64,000 nucleotides of DNA from Persicimonas caeni (GCF_006517175.1 NZ_CP041186.1:3747074-3811073), one strand, 5' to 3'. Shown: positions 44,981 through 55,556, counted from the first letter of the stretch. Translations and numbers: made by a program. Notes: generated by a model not told the origin, from the letters alone.

Positions 44981-47707
44981 TCACTGGTCGTACCAGCCGT
45001 CGATGCCGTCCGACTCGTAGTAGTCCCAGCAGGTGTAGTAGCCGTCGTAGTAGCAGCACTCCACCTCGATGTACGCCGTCGAGTAGTTGTTGGAGTGGTC
45101 GACGTCGTTGTCGGCGCTGACCTTGGCGGTGTTCTCCACCGTGCCGCAGTCATCGTAGGTCGCCTTGCGGTAGACCGTCACCGAGCCGCTACCACCCGCA
45201 CCCAGGCCTGCTCGGGTGCACACGAGCACTTCTTTGCCGTAGTACTCTTTGATCTCGCAGCCACTCGGCGCGTCGTAGCCCAGGTGCCAGCCGGTGCCGG
45301 GCAGTTCGTCCTTGAGCACCACGTTGGTGGCGTTGGCGGTGCCCTGGTTGGTCACCGTGATCTTGAAGGCGAGCTTCTCACCCGGCTTGACGTCGGCGTC
45401 GAGGGCGGTCTTCTCGACCTTCAGGTCGGCGCACTGCACCTCGACCTTGGCGTAGGCCGTGTTGTTGCTGGTGTTGTAGTCGTTGTCGGCCTTGACCTTG
45501 GCGACGTTCTTGACCCAACCGCAGTCGTACTTGGTCGCCTTGCGCAAGACCTTGACCTTGGCGTAAGCGCCGGGGGCCAGGCCGCTCAGGTCGCACTTGA
45601 GGATGGTGTCGCCGTAGTACTCGTGCAGCGAGCACGACTCCGGCGCGCCGTAGCCCAGGTACCAGCCGGTGCCGGGCAGCTTGTCGTACAGCTTGCCGTT
45701 TTCAGCCGCCACGTGACCCACGTTGGTCACCTTGAGCTTGAAGCCGATCTTGTCGCCCGGCTCGATCGGGGTGTACAGCGCTTCCTTCTCGACCTTCAGG
45801 TCGGCCACGCACTTCACAGGGATCTTGGCCCAGTCGCTGTTGTTGTCGGCGTTGTAGTCGTTGTAGGCGCTGACCTCGGCGACGTTCTTGATATAGCCGT
45901 AGGCGCAATCGGCCGCGGTCACCTTCCGCTTGACCACAATCTTCTTGTAGGCGTACGGGGCGAGTTCGCCGAAGTTACACTTGAGCACCTCTTTGCCGTA
46001 GTAGTCGTGGATGCCGCAGTACGAGGCGTCATCGCCGCCCACGTACCAGCCGGTGCCCGGCAGCTTGTCGATCAGCTTGACGTACTTGGCGGTGGTCGAG
46101 CCCACGTTCTTGACCTTGATTTTGAACGCGGCGTAGTCGCCCGGGTAGACCTTGTCTTGCAGCGCGGTCTTCTCGACGGCGACGTCGCTCATGCACTTGA
46201 CCGGGATCTTGTCGTAGGCGCTGTTGTTGTCGGCGTTGTAGTCGTTGTAGGCGCTGACCTTGGCGGTGTTCTTGATGTAGCCGTCCTCGCAGTCCGCCTC
46301 GGTCGCCTTGCGCTTGACCACGATATGCTTGTAGGCGCCCGGGGCGAGCTCGCCGAAGTTACACTTGAGCACCTCTTTGCCGTAGTAGTCGTAGATGCTG
46401 CAGTACGAGGCGGCGTCGCCGCTCACGTACCAGCCGGTGCCCTCGAGCTTGTCGATCAGCTGGACGTACTTGGCCGTCATCGAGCCGACGTTTTTGACCT
46501 TGATGTCGAAGGCGGCGTAGCCACCCGGGTAGACCTTGTCCTGGCGGGCGGTCTTCTCGACGGCGACGTCGGCCATGCACTCGACCTTGATCTTGGCCTT
46601 ACTCTTGTTGTTCTTCTTCAGATACTTCTTGTCGGGCTCGTTATCCGCCGACACGTACGCGATGTTGGGCAGGTAGCCGCAGTCGTCTTGGGTCGCCTTG
46701 CGGGCCACCTTGACCACGATCTTGTCGCCCGGCTCGAGGTAGTCGAACTTGCACTCGAGCAGGTCGTCCGACTTGTAGTCGTGCGCCTCGTCGGTCAACC
46801 AGCAGTACTGGTGCGGGTCGTGTACGGCGTAGCCGTTCTTCTTGACGGCCTTGATCTTCCAGTTGACCTCGCCGTCCTCGTGGTCCTGAAGCTTGTCCTT
46901 GAGGACGACGTTTTTGGCCGTGGCCGTGCCCTTGTTTTTGACCTTGAGCTTGAAGGCGGCGTAGTCGCCCGGCTGGATGGTGTCTTCGACGGCCTCCTTT
47001 TTGACCGCCACGTCCGGCTGAGGACGCACGCACAGCGAGATGTGGCTGATGCCGTAGTTCTTGCCCACTTCTTCGTCGTAGGCGTTGTAGCCCACGCCCA
47101 CGTTGGTGCCGCCGTCTTTGAAAGTGTAGCAGTTGGCGCCCGGGCCACCCTTGACGCACATCGCCGCGATGGGCGCGCTCGACTTGATGTCGAACTCTTC
47201 TCCGTAGCGCTTGATGTGGAAGGCGAGCTGGTCACAGCCTTCGCCCTCGAGGTGATTGCCGGTGTAGGTGAAGTACGGGTACTGGTAGACCGGGTCGATC
47301 TTGCACTCGATGAAGTCGCCTTCGAGGTGCGTCAGGCCACCGCAGGTCGGGTTCCAGGCGTTTCTGCCGTCGTAGTACTTCTCGTTGTTCTCCTCGTGGT
47401 CCTTGCCCAACCGCACTTTGTAGTAGTCGGCCGAATAGCCCCCCTCGTAGTCGTAGTAGTGCTTTTTGTGCTTCTCCTTGTCGTACTCGTAGCCGTCCTC
47501 GTCTCCGTACTCGTCCTCTTCTTCCTCTTCTTCGTCTTCCTCGCGTTCGTACTCGTCTTCGTACTCGCCGCCGAGCGTCGGCTCGGTAGAGTCGGTCATC
47601 TGCTCGCCGCAACCCGCGGCGCCCACGCCGGCGAGCAGCGCGGCAATCAATATGGCGCGAAATTGGTTCCACTTTCCTCGTGAAGATCGTGAGACAAGTG
47701 CACGCAT
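44981..47707 (-). CDS. DUF11-repeat surface lipoprotein
   Basis: 908 residues. Lipoprotein signal (AILIAALLAGVGAAGC), then an extremely acidic tract (EEDEEEEEEDEYGDEDG) and a Tyr/His/Lys-rich stretch. A beta domain (about 100-230) precedes five DUF11-type repeats of ~115-120 residues. Each begins D-V/L-x-V-x-K, then PGDYAAFKIKVKNVGSTTAK, then KLIDKLPGTGWY and ends KRKATxxDCG...AKVSAYNDYNADNNSA. Repeats 2 and 3 are nearly identical. DUF11 units are stalk-forming Ig-like domains of surface proteins. The C-terminus (YYDGYYTCWDYYESDG) is Tyr/Cys-rich. The ATG at 47707 has AGGGGGA about five bases upstream. Confidence 0.85.
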   Translation of the reverse strand: MRALVSRSSRGKWNQFRAILIAALLAGVGAAGCGEQMTDSTEPTLGGEYEDEYEREEDEEEEEEDEYGDEDGYEYDKEKHKKHYYDYEGGYSADYYKVRLGKDHEENNEKYYDGRNAWNPTCGGLTHLEGDFIECKIDPVYQYPYFTYTGNHLEGEGCDQLAFHIKRYGEEFDIKSSAPIAAMCVKGGPGANCYTFKDGGTNVGVGYNAYDEEVGKNYGISHISLCVRPQPDVAVKKEAVEDTIQPGDYAAFKLKVKNKGTATAKNVVLKDKLQDHEDGEVNWKIKAVKKNGYAVHDPHQYCWLTDEAHDYKSDDLLECKFDYLEPGDKIVVKVARKATQDDCGYLPNIAYVSADNEPDKKYLKKNNKSKAKIKVECMADVAVEKTARQDKVYPGGYAAFDIKVKNVGSMTAKYVQLIDKLEGTGWYVSGDAASYCSIYDYYGKEVLKCNFGELAPGAYKHIVVKRKATEADCEDGYIKNTAKVSAYNDYNADNNSAYDKIPVKCMSDVAVEKTALQDKVYPGDYAAFKIKVKNVGSTTAKYVKLIDKLPGTGWYVGGDDASYCGIHDYYGKEVLKCNFGELAPYAYKKIVVKRKVTAADCAYGYIKNVAEVSAYNDYNADNNSDWAKIPVKCVADLKVEKEALYTPIEPGDKIGFKLKVTNVGHVAAENGKLYDKLPGTGWYLGYGAPESCSLHEYYGDTILKCDLSGLAPGAYAKVKVLRKATKYDCGWVKNVAKVKADNDYNTSNNTAYAKVEVQCADLKVEKTALDADVKPGEKLAFKITVTNQGTANATNVVLKDELPGTGWHLGYDAPSGCEIKEYYGKEVLVCTRAGLGAGGSGSVTVYRKATYDDCGTVENTAKVSADNDVDHSNNYSTAYIEVECCYYDGYYTCWDYYESDGIDGWYDQ

Positions 47708-48392
47708 ACAGTCCCCCTAGATGACTGTGAGATGCGGAGGCCTACTGCATACTTCACCTCCATGTGAACTGAGGACAACGTTGCCCTCCAGCGTCGTGCC
47801 GAACTCGGTCGGCTCGCTTCTGCTTACATGGTGACTTCGGTTGTTCGGGCAGGGTGGCCCCCGGCCAGGCTTGGCTGGGCGCGCAACGGATGGCAGACGT
47901 GTGAATACGCGTTCAAGTCTTCCCCCCTACCAGCGATCTGGTTGCTGCAGTGGATGCTTCTGGGGCCACCAAGTCCCCACGAGGCGGCCCGGAAGCATCG
48001 TCGAGGCGGCCGACTACGTGACAAACGGCTGCCGCCACACCGGCGCTCGGGAACCCTCGCACCAAGTAGTGGCTTGTGCTCTCGTGTCCTACATCTGAAT
48101 ACGTCGCGTTATGTTTTTGAAGGTAGCTCGGCGGCAAAATCCGTCAACCCTTTTGTGCCGGTGGAGCTGTCGGAGGGGCCGGCGCCGCCGCGAAATAGAT
48201 CGACCCAAACTCGTGTTTCCCCCCGTCTGCAGCTGCTCCCGGGCCGTTTACACCCGTCTTGACAGGCCGCGCGCCGATCGGCGATGCTCGGCGTACACCA
48301 TTTGAAATGTGTTCCCCCGCAGCAATGCGGAGGTGGGGAGCAGGCTCGCGCCCGACGGGGCGCCAGCTTCACTGGAACTGTGGAGGACGTGT
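47708..48392. other. 685-base gap with hairpin and no confident gene
   Basis: This gap separates the divergent DUF11 and unrecognised cytoplasmic genes. An imperfect inverted repeat (GGATGCTTCTGGGGCCACC and GGCGGCCCGGAAGCATC, about 47952-48001) could be a hairpin. TTGACA occurs at about 48259-48264 but without a clear -10 box. Short open frames here have no convincing Shine-Dalgarno or composition. This may be a promoter region or an undetected RNA. Confidence 0.5.
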
Positions 48393-49169
48393 ATGGAAGC
48401 AAGCCTTGCCAGCTATTTCGATCTGTACCAATTCACCACCGGCCGCCGCTTGTTCGCGTTGCGCGCCATCGAGGCGATCGCCGCCCAACTGGGCTACGAC
48501 GACATCGCCGACAGCGCGCGTGCGGCCATCGACTTCAACGAGGGCGTGCGCGAGCTCGAAGGCGAGTGGCAGACGACCAAGTCGACCACCGAGGGCGTGC
48601 GCGTGGAGGCCGACCGCCTCGACGAGGTCATCGACCGCACCGTCGGCGGGTTTCACTCGCGGCTCAAGTCCGACATCCAGAGCTTTCCGGCCGACCACCC
48701 GCTGGGCAAGACCGCGCGCGAGCTCAAGCGCAAGATCTTCCCGGAGGGCGCCCGGCCCATCATCACCGAGGCCTTCGAGGACGAGCTGTCGAGCCTGCAG
48801 GCGATGAACGCCAAGCTCGACGCCATGCGCGCCACCCACGTCGAGCCGCTGGGCGCCGGCGCCATCGCCGACCGCCTCGTCGGGCTGACCGACGAGTTCG
48901 CCCAGGCCCTCGAGGCCCCGCAGAGCCGCCCCGTCGCCTTCAGCGAGGTGCGCGCCGCGCGCCTGCAGGGCCAGGAGCGCATGCTGCGCGTGGCCGCCAA
49001 GATCTTGGGCAAGTTCAACGGCGAGAACCCCGGCGACGCCGAGGCTCGCCAGAAGCTCATGACCCCCATCGTCGACCAAAACGAGCGCATCGCCGACTAC
49101 TACCGCCGCCAGCGCCCGGTCCCCGACATCGATCCCGACAGCGGCGAGGACGTCCCCACCGACGACTGA
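48393..49169 (+). CDS. Unrecognised cytoplasmic helical protein
   Basis: 258 residues from the ATG at 48393; GGAGGAC lies six bases before it, which decides against the GTG at 48309. It has no signal peptide or transmembrane helix. The sequence is predicted helical, with LASYFDLYQFTTGRRLFALRAIEAIAAQLGY at the start, GEWQTTKSTTEGVRVEADRLDEVID and a final DYYRRQRPVPDIDPDSGEDVP. No enzyme motif is visible. It is followed by the hairpin at 49198-49254. The flanking DUF11 gene and decayed paralogue are exported, so this one stands apart. Confidence 0.75.
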   Translation: MEASLASYFDLYQFTTGRRLFALRAIEAIAAQLGYDDIADSARAAIDFNEGVRELEGEWQTTKSTTEGVRVEADRLDEVIDRTVGGFHSRLKSDIQSFPADHPLGKTARELKRKIFPEGARPIITEAFEDELSSLQAMNAKLDAMRATHVEPLGAGAIADRLVGLTDEFAQALEAPQSRPVAFSEVRAARLQGQERMLRVAAKILGKFNGENPGDAEARQKLMTPIVDQNERIADYYRRQRPVPDIDPDSGEDVPTDD

Positions 49170-49197
49170 GACCTGGGGGCCCCAGCCCCGTCAGTTA

Positions 49198-49262
49198 CGG
49201 TCCCCGACCAAAACACCCCCCCTCCCCCCCTCCCCCCGTTTTGGTCGGGGACCGCATTTTTT
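49198..49262 (+). terminator. 17-bp hairpin with a C-tract loop, then T8
   Basis: Perfect arms CGGTCCCCGACCAAAAC (49198-49214) and GTTTTGGTCGGGGACCG (49238-49254). The 23-base loop is A followed by C7-T-C7-T-C6. The complement is a set of G-runs. A T-run follows the stem, so it should terminate the gene ending at 49169. Confidence 0.8.
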
Positions 49263-49426
49263 TTGATTCGACCCCAAAAAATTCTAGTCACTCATCAAAA
49301 CCCGGCCGGTCCGGGGGGGGCAGAGGTTTGGTCAGAGGTCGGAACTTGGCGGGGGCGTGCCCCAAAAAACGCGGTCTGGGATCGCGTTTTACGCGGGTCG
49401 ATGCAGATTTGGTCTGCTCCGAGGGC

Positions 49427-49458
49427 AAAAAAAGCCCCGCCGGGGTCCCGGCGGGGCT
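49427..49458 (-). terminator. Intrinsic terminator after the decayed DUF11-like gene
   Basis: Stem GCCCCGCCGGG/CCCGGCGGGGC, loop GT, with a T7 run on the minus strand (A7 on the plus strand). Confidence 0.85.
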
Positions 49459-49492
49459 GGTGGGTGATCAGGCTGGCTGCGAGTTCACCGCG

Positions 49493-51060
49493 TTATTCGC
49501 AGAAGCCGGGCGCGATCTGTTCGTTGGCCGCCTCGAACAGATCTTTGAGCTCCTCCATGCTGGTGATCTCCACGCCATCGGCGGTGAAGGGGAAGTCGCC
49601 TGCGAGCGCCTTGCTCGTCCACGAGATGACCTGGTCGTCATAATAGTCGTAGCTGACCTGGTCGTCTTTGCACGCGTTGAGCAGCGCGGCGACCGCGTGG
49701 CGCAGCAGGTTCATGGCGTCGCCCAACTCACCCGGGCCGCCGCCGTAGGCGAGGGCGTCCGCCAGGGTGTCGTCGGCGAGGGACTCGACTTGCTTCGAGG
49801 TGCCCGTGAAGTCGAAGACCTCGCCGAGCTCGTCGTCGGGGGCGTAGTGGTATTCGCCGTTCTCCTTGCACCACTCGTCCTCGTGGTTTTTCCAGAAGCC
49901 CGGCGTGCAGCCTTCGCCGCCCTGTAGTTCGCACTCGATATCGACCGTCCAATCATCCGAGCCCGTCTCCGGGTTGGTCGTCTCAGTCGAGGTGAAGCTG
50001 GCGACGTTGACGAAGCTCGTGCCGCACTCGCTCTCGGTGATGGGGCCGATCGTCAGGCTGTAGTTGAACGTCTGCGAGGCCGACGTGCCGCTCGAGGGCA
50101 CGCAGACCTGGCCGAGCGAGCCGTACTTGTCGTCGCTGACGTCGACGCACTCGTCGACGCGGGTGATCGTGGCTTGGCTAAAGTCGACGTTGGCGCTGCC
50201 GGTGAAGTCGGTCGTGGTCGACTTGGCGGTCTTGTCGTACGACGAGGTGCTCGGGTTGTAGTCGTAGGTGTAGTTCTGCAGCGTCGCCGTGGCCGTGTTG
50301 GTGCGGGCGGTCGCGTCGGGCACGTTGGCCGAGTAGGTGCATTGCAGCGTGCCGCCGTTTTTGGGCACCGTCAGGTCGCTCGGGCAGTTGACCGAGGCGT
50401 TGATCCCGGTCGAGATGACGTCGGTGACCCCCGTCAGATCGGCGTCGAAGTCGGGGTTGGGGTTGGTGATGGTGATCGTGCCGTCGATCGAAAAGCACGA
50501 GTCGGTCGAGCCTTCTTTGCTGACCGTGACCTTGTAGCGGTGTCGCCTTTGAAGAGAGCCCAGTCGGTCTCATCGGCCCTTTTGGTTATGTCCCTGTCGT
50601 AGGTACGGGTGAACTTGGCGGTGGCCGTCTTTTCGACGTCGAGCTCGAGATCGAAGCAAAACGAAATGTGGCTGATATCTGAGTAGAGCCCGCTCGAGCC
50701 CACCGGCGCGTGCAGCCCGTCGTCAGTCGCCTGCTCGCCGACGTCATTGTGGGCGTCGGTGTACCTGTAGAAGTTGCCGTTGTCGCCGCCGTTGACCGGG
50801 TTGGAAACCCAGTCGAAGACCTGGCCCTGGTCGGTGTCGTACACATCGATGGTCAGGCTGGCGAGTTGCTCGCAGAACCCGGACGGGTCCTCATCGAATT
50901 GCGTGCCCGAGTAGGTGTAGGTCCCGGATTCGAAATTTCCCTCGATCTTGCACTCGTACCAGGTCTCCCCTTCGGGGGCGAGGTCGGCGCACGTCGGGTT
51001 GCCCTCCTCACAGTACGGACTTCCGGCGTCGATCCTACTTTGCGAGACGCCCGGAAGGTG
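49493..51060 (-). pseudogene. Frameshifted, start-less DUF11-like paralogue
   Basis: The reading frame from 51060 (right after an in-frame TAG at 51061-51063) to about 50540 encodes a Cys-rich domain similar in layout to the DUF11 gene at 44981-47707, including ISHISFC compared with ISHISLC and DVEKTATAK. At about 50540 the reading frame shifts by one base: KGDT is followed in another frame by RYKVTVSKEGSTDSC. That frame runs on to 49493, with a GCTPGFWKNH motif and the end ANEQIAPGFCE. No signal peptide or start codon is present upstream. An assembly or sequencing error is the alternative to a real pseudogene. The following terminator at 49427-49458 fits a once-active gene. Confidence 0.7.
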
Positions 51061-51098
51061 CTACCGGAGATAGCGGCGAGGCATCCCAAATGCACCTG

Positions 51099-51120
51099 AC
51101 CACGTCGTGTGCGACGTGGT
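51099..51120. repeat. Perfect 9-bp hairpin
   Basis: ACCACGTCG (51099-51107), loop TGTG, then CGACGTGGT (51112-51120). It lies between the decayed gene and the lipoprotein start; it could be an operator or a small attenuator stem. Confidence 0.5.
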
Positions 51121-51181
51121 GCTCGCGTGTATTCGGTTCTCCTACATCGACATGACCGCTGTAACTGAGAACGTAGCTGCC

Positions 51182-51910
51182 ATGAAAAATCCGTCAATAA
51201 GAACGAGGCTCGTTGTTTTGGGGCTTGGCGCGGTGCTTTGGACCGCGTGCGAAGCGGACAAAACGCAGCCAGCGACGACAGCCGACGCTGCTTCAACTTG
51301 TCCCGGCGCTACCGCCGAGGAGGCCGCGCAGCAGTACCACCCGCGTATTCTGCGCGGTCGGGTGCTCGCGCCGGGCGGCCAACTGGCGATGCGCTCGCCG
51401 TTCGGCGATTGGCTGGTGGGTTCGGCCCACGCCGCGCCGCTCGAGGGCGAGCAGACGGTGCCCGAGGCGACCGTGGCGTTGTATCGGGTGGGGCCGGACG
51501 GCCAGAAGAGGGGAGAGGTGCTTCGTCGAGCGACGACGGACATCCAGGGCGAGTGGTGCATGAAGCTGCCCGACGGGGTCGACTTCGGCCCCGACGTGAT
51601 GCTCGCCGCCAGCGCCGACGACACCCGACTGCGCCGAAGCCTGGTGTCGCCGGTGGCCACCGACATCTACAGCACCACCGAAGCGCTCACCCGCCTGCTG
51701 CAGGAGCGCGAGGTCGACTTTACCAAGATGCCCAAAGAGACCTACCTGAATATCGAGTCGATCGCCGACACCACCGTCGACCTGCTCCAGCCGGTGCAAC
51801 TTGCCCCCGACGACAACGTGGCGAGCACGGTCGACAAGATCGGCGAGGCGCTGGCCAAAGACGAGCGCCTCGACAAGAAGATCGCCTCGTTGCCCAAGAG
51901 GGGCGAGTAG
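51182..51910 (+). CDS. Lipoprotein with a carboxypeptidase-regulatory-like fold
   Basis: 242 residues from the ATG at 51182, which places the lipobox WTAC at about residues 19-22. Upstream ATGs at 51152 would give a longer cytoplasmic head. The mature part starts with a Thr/Ala-rich linker, then a beta-sandwich with ILRGRVLAPGG, PEATVALYRVGPDGQKRGEV and TTDIQGEWCMKLPDGVDFGPDVMLAAS, resembling carboxypeptidase-regulatory domains. The end is a helical segment (SIADTTVDLLQPVQ). The terminator at 51922-51955 follows. Function unknown. Confidence 0.75.
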   Translation: MKNPSIRTRLVVLGLGAVLWTACEADKTQPATTADAASTCPGATAEEAAQQYHPRILRGRVLAPGGQLAMRSPFGDWLVGSAHAAPLEGEQTVPEATVALYRVGPDGQKRGEVLRRATTDIQGEWCMKLPDGVDFGPDVMLAASADDTRLRRSLVSPVATDIYSTTEALTRLLQEREVDFTKMPKETYLNIESIADTTVDLLQPVQLAPDDNVASTVDKIGEALAKDERLDKKIASLPKRGE

Positions 51911-51921
51911 CTCCGAACACA

Positions 51922-51955
51922 AAAAGCCCGAGCGCGTCGCCGCGCTCGGGCTTTT
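51922..51955. terminator. Bidirectional intrinsic terminator
   Basis: AAAAGCCCGAGCGCG and CGCGCTCGGGCTTTT around TCGC. It ends the lipoprotein gene on the plus strand and the RNase P RNA (19 bases away) on the minus strand. Confidence 0.92.
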
Positions 51956-51973
51956 CGTGTGTCTCGAAGAACG

Positions 51974-52391
51974 CTCGGTCCTCCTAGTAAGCCGGATTTT
52001 GTCCCCTCCTCCGGGCTTGCGCCCAGAAGCGGCGATGGTCATTCATCTAGGCCACAGATTGCTCTGCAGCTCGAGCGGCTACCTGGAGTCGGCAGGGCGG
52101 GCCGCCCTGGAGGGTCCGAAGACCCTCGACTCCCGTTCGCCTTGCATCGGGTGGGGTTTGCAAAGACAGGCGATGTCACCACCGCCCCGGTGAGCTCTTA
52201 CCTCACCTTTTCACCCTTACCGGGCAGGCCCGAAGGCTCGCCCGGCGGTCTGTTTTCTGTTGCACTGGCCCTAGGGTTACCCCCGGTCGGCGTTACCGAC
52301 CACCCAGCCCTGCGATGTCCGGACTTTCCTCCGACGCACGTCCACCGCGTGAGCGGCCCACGTACGCCGGCGACCATCTTGGAGGGCCGAG
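51974..52391 (-). ncRNA. rnpB: RNase P RNA, bacterial type A
   Basis: About 418 bases on the minus strand. Conserved blocks are present: GAGGAAAGTCCGGAC near the 5' end, CAGAAAACAGACCGCC in the middle, and the 3' end GACAAAATCCGGCTTAC. The ends are placed by the P1 helix: CTCGGCCCTCC (52391-52381) pairs with GGAGGACCGAG (51984-51974) with one mismatch. It cleaves 5' leaders from tRNA precursors. Several long open frames across it are chance. It is followed by the terminator at 51922-51955. Confidence 0.95.
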
Positions 52392-52435
52392 ACGACTCTC
52401 GACTACCTTAAAGATGCAGCGGACGCCCCGAAGAT

Positions 52436-53194
52436 TCAGCCGGCTTCGACCGGCTCGCTGCCCTCGACCTTGTCTTCGTCGTCGAGTGCGTGCTCCCAGA
52501 AGTACAGGATGCGCTGGCAGCTCGGGCAGATCTCGAGGGTCTCGCCTCGCTGGATCTCGATGAACTGCTGTGGCGGAATCGCCATGAAGCATCCCTCGCA
52601 GTGGCCGTCTTTGGCCGGCACGATGGCCAGGCCGGGGCGGCGGCTGCGAATGAAGTCGTACTTGTGAAGCACGCGCTTGGAGACCTCCTCACGCGCTTCG
52701 TCCTGGCGGTCGTGGCGCGCCTCGATCTCTTCGTCGAGCTCGGCGAGCTGCTGTTCGGCGTCGGCGACTTCGGAGGCGATGCCTTCGCGAAGCTGCACGA
52801 TCTTTTCTTCTTTCTCTTCGATCGACTGCTCGGTCGACTCGATGGACTCGTCGAGGTGCAAAGCCTCCTCTTGAGTCTGCTCGAGGTTCTTTTTGAGCAC
52901 ATCGATCTCGGTCTCGACGGCGCCGAACTCTTTCTGAGTGCTGACCGCCTTGAGCTTCTCCTGGCGGTCGGCCAGTTGCGAGCGAGTCTGCTCGATGTCG
53001 TCTTTTTTCTGGCGACGCAGGCTCTTGACCTCCTCGAGCTCCTTTTTCTGGTTCTCGAGGTCGTCGATGAGCTTGTCCAGGAAGCCTCGATTCTCCTCGA
53101 GTTTTTCCTGAATATCATCCTTTTGATCCTCGAGCTCGTCGAGCTGGAGATCAATCCGCTGCAGTTCTCGAAGTAGCGCTAGCTGCTCCTTCAA
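52436..53194 (-). CDS. C4-type zinc-ribbon coiled-coil protein
   Basis: 252 residues with a TTG start at 53194, supported by AGGTGAT five bases upstream; there is no ATG near. The first ~180 residues are a long coiled coil of Glu, Gln, Lys and Leu heptads. The last ~70 hold a zinc ribbon: CEGCFMAIPPQQF and CPSCQRILY, four Cys in two CxxC pairs. Proteins of this type (zf-RING_7) are common near rnpB in delta-like bacteria; the function is unknown, perhaps in RNA or stalk-like assembly. It is immediately upstream of rnpB on the same strand. Confidence 0.85.
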   Translation of the reverse strand: MKEQLALLRELQRIDLQLDELEDQKDDIQEKLEENRGFLDKLIDDLENQKKELEEVKSLRRQKKDDIEQTRSQLADRQEKLKAVSTQKEFGAVETEIDVLKKNLEQTQEEALHLDESIESTEQSIEEKEEKIVQLREGIASEVADAEQQLAELDEEIEARHDRQDEAREEVSKRVLHKYDFIRSRRPGLAIVPAKDGHCEGCFMAIPPQQFIEIQRGETLEICPSCQRILYFWEHALDDEDKVEGSEPVEAG

Positions 53195-53223
53195 TGGATC
53201 ACCTCTCGGGTTCTCGGTGCCAA

Positions 53224-53264
53224 ATGCAAAAGCGCCCGACTGGGTCAGTCGAGGCGCTTTGCAT
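53224..53264 (-). terminator. Hairpin between the small ORF and the zinc-ribbon gene
   Basis: ATGCAAA/TTTGCAT and GCGCC/GGCGC arms with an inner CGACT/AGTCG stem around GGGTC. It overlaps the end of the small ORF's frame at 53245-53379. On the minus strand only four T residues follow, so it may be an attenuator. Confidence 0.55.
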
Positions 53265-53379
53265 CCGTGATCTTACTTGTTGCTTCTCTACCGTGTGCGT
53301 GTTTGACGCAGCCGCTGTATTCGTCGCATTCAGCTCTCGCTGCGAGCAGCCCCAACTGGGGGATATCGACAGATTGCAT
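53245..53379 (-). CDS. Small hypothetical protein, 44 residues
   Basis: ATG at 53379 with GAGGAG six bases upstream, a strong Shine-Dalgarno. The product is MQSVDIPQLGLLAARAECDE then SGCVKHAHGREATSKITDAKRLD: hydrophilic, with two Cys and a His pair. No family was recognised. It is between the tRNA gene and the zinc-ribbon gene, on the same strand. The good start site is the main support; the ending hairpin overlaps its stop. Confidence 0.5.
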   Translation of the reverse strand: MQSVDIPQLGLLAARAECDEYSGCVKHAHGREATSKITDAKRLD

Positions 53380-53456
53380 GTCGTGCTCCTCGTCACTGTG
53401 GAAGTGCCCGCAAGCGAAGCCGATTGCGCCGGTCGACGACCCCCGGTGGGATCGTA

Positions 53457-53529
53457 TGGGCCCACCAGGATTCGAACCTGGGACCGACCGGTTATGAACC
53501 GGTGGCTCTAACCGCTGAGCTATAGGCCC
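53457..53529 (-). tRNA. tRNA with anticodon CAU (Met or Ile2)
   Basis: 73 bases. Acceptor stem GGGCCTA pairs with TGGGCCC (one G-T). The D arm contains AGCTCAGCGGTTAGAGC. The anticodon stem-loop CCGGTTCATAACCGG has CAU. The T arm has GGTTCGAATCC. CCA is not encoded. CAU can be elongator Met, or Ile2 after lysidine modification of C34; the acceptor end GGGCC and discriminator A do not settle it. Confidence 0.92.
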
Positions 53530-53687
53530 GTAAATCAATGAGAACGGAACCCAACTTTCAAACGCCCGCACGCGGCGACCAGTGTAATTAACGAAAGGTC
53601 GACGCTTTCGCAAGTGTCGATCCATGACCGGTGCCCCAGATGCGCGTTCGCAGAACGTAGGGGCGGGGTGGAGCATTCCAAGGAGAC

Positions 53688-53720
53688 AAAAAAACGGGCG
53701 TGCCCGAAAGCACGCCCGTT
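53688..53720 (-). terminator. Intrinsic terminator after rpoD
   Basis: Stem AACGGGCGTGC/GCACGCCCGTT, loop CCGAAA, with a T7 run on the minus strand. It lies 25 bases past the rpoD stop. Confidence 0.92.
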
Positions 53721-53744
53721 CGATGCTACCTCAGCCGAAGCCGA

Positions 53745-55556
<1,812 letters not shown>

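Larger units (their letters stand above)
49170..49492. other. Intergenic DNA between convergent genes, two hairpins
   Basis: 323 bases. It holds the C/G-tract hairpin at 49198-49254 and the terminator at 49427-49458. Nothing else with coding potential was seen. Confidence 0.6.

Noticed and set aside
48284-49927. 547-codon plus-strand frame across the 48393 gene and beyond
   Set aside because: It crosses two terminator hairpins and an intergenic gap, and its product is Arg/Pro-rich noise. The 258-residue frame has the proper start.
50853-51296. 147-codon minus frame near the decayed gene
   Set aside because: An LGC lipobox-like triplet was tempting as the missing N-terminus, but there is no hydrophobic segment before it and the rest is Arg/Pro/Thr-rich.
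51959-52411. Open frames on both strands of the RNase P RNA
   Set aside because: The region has the conserved RNase P blocks; coding there would be chance.
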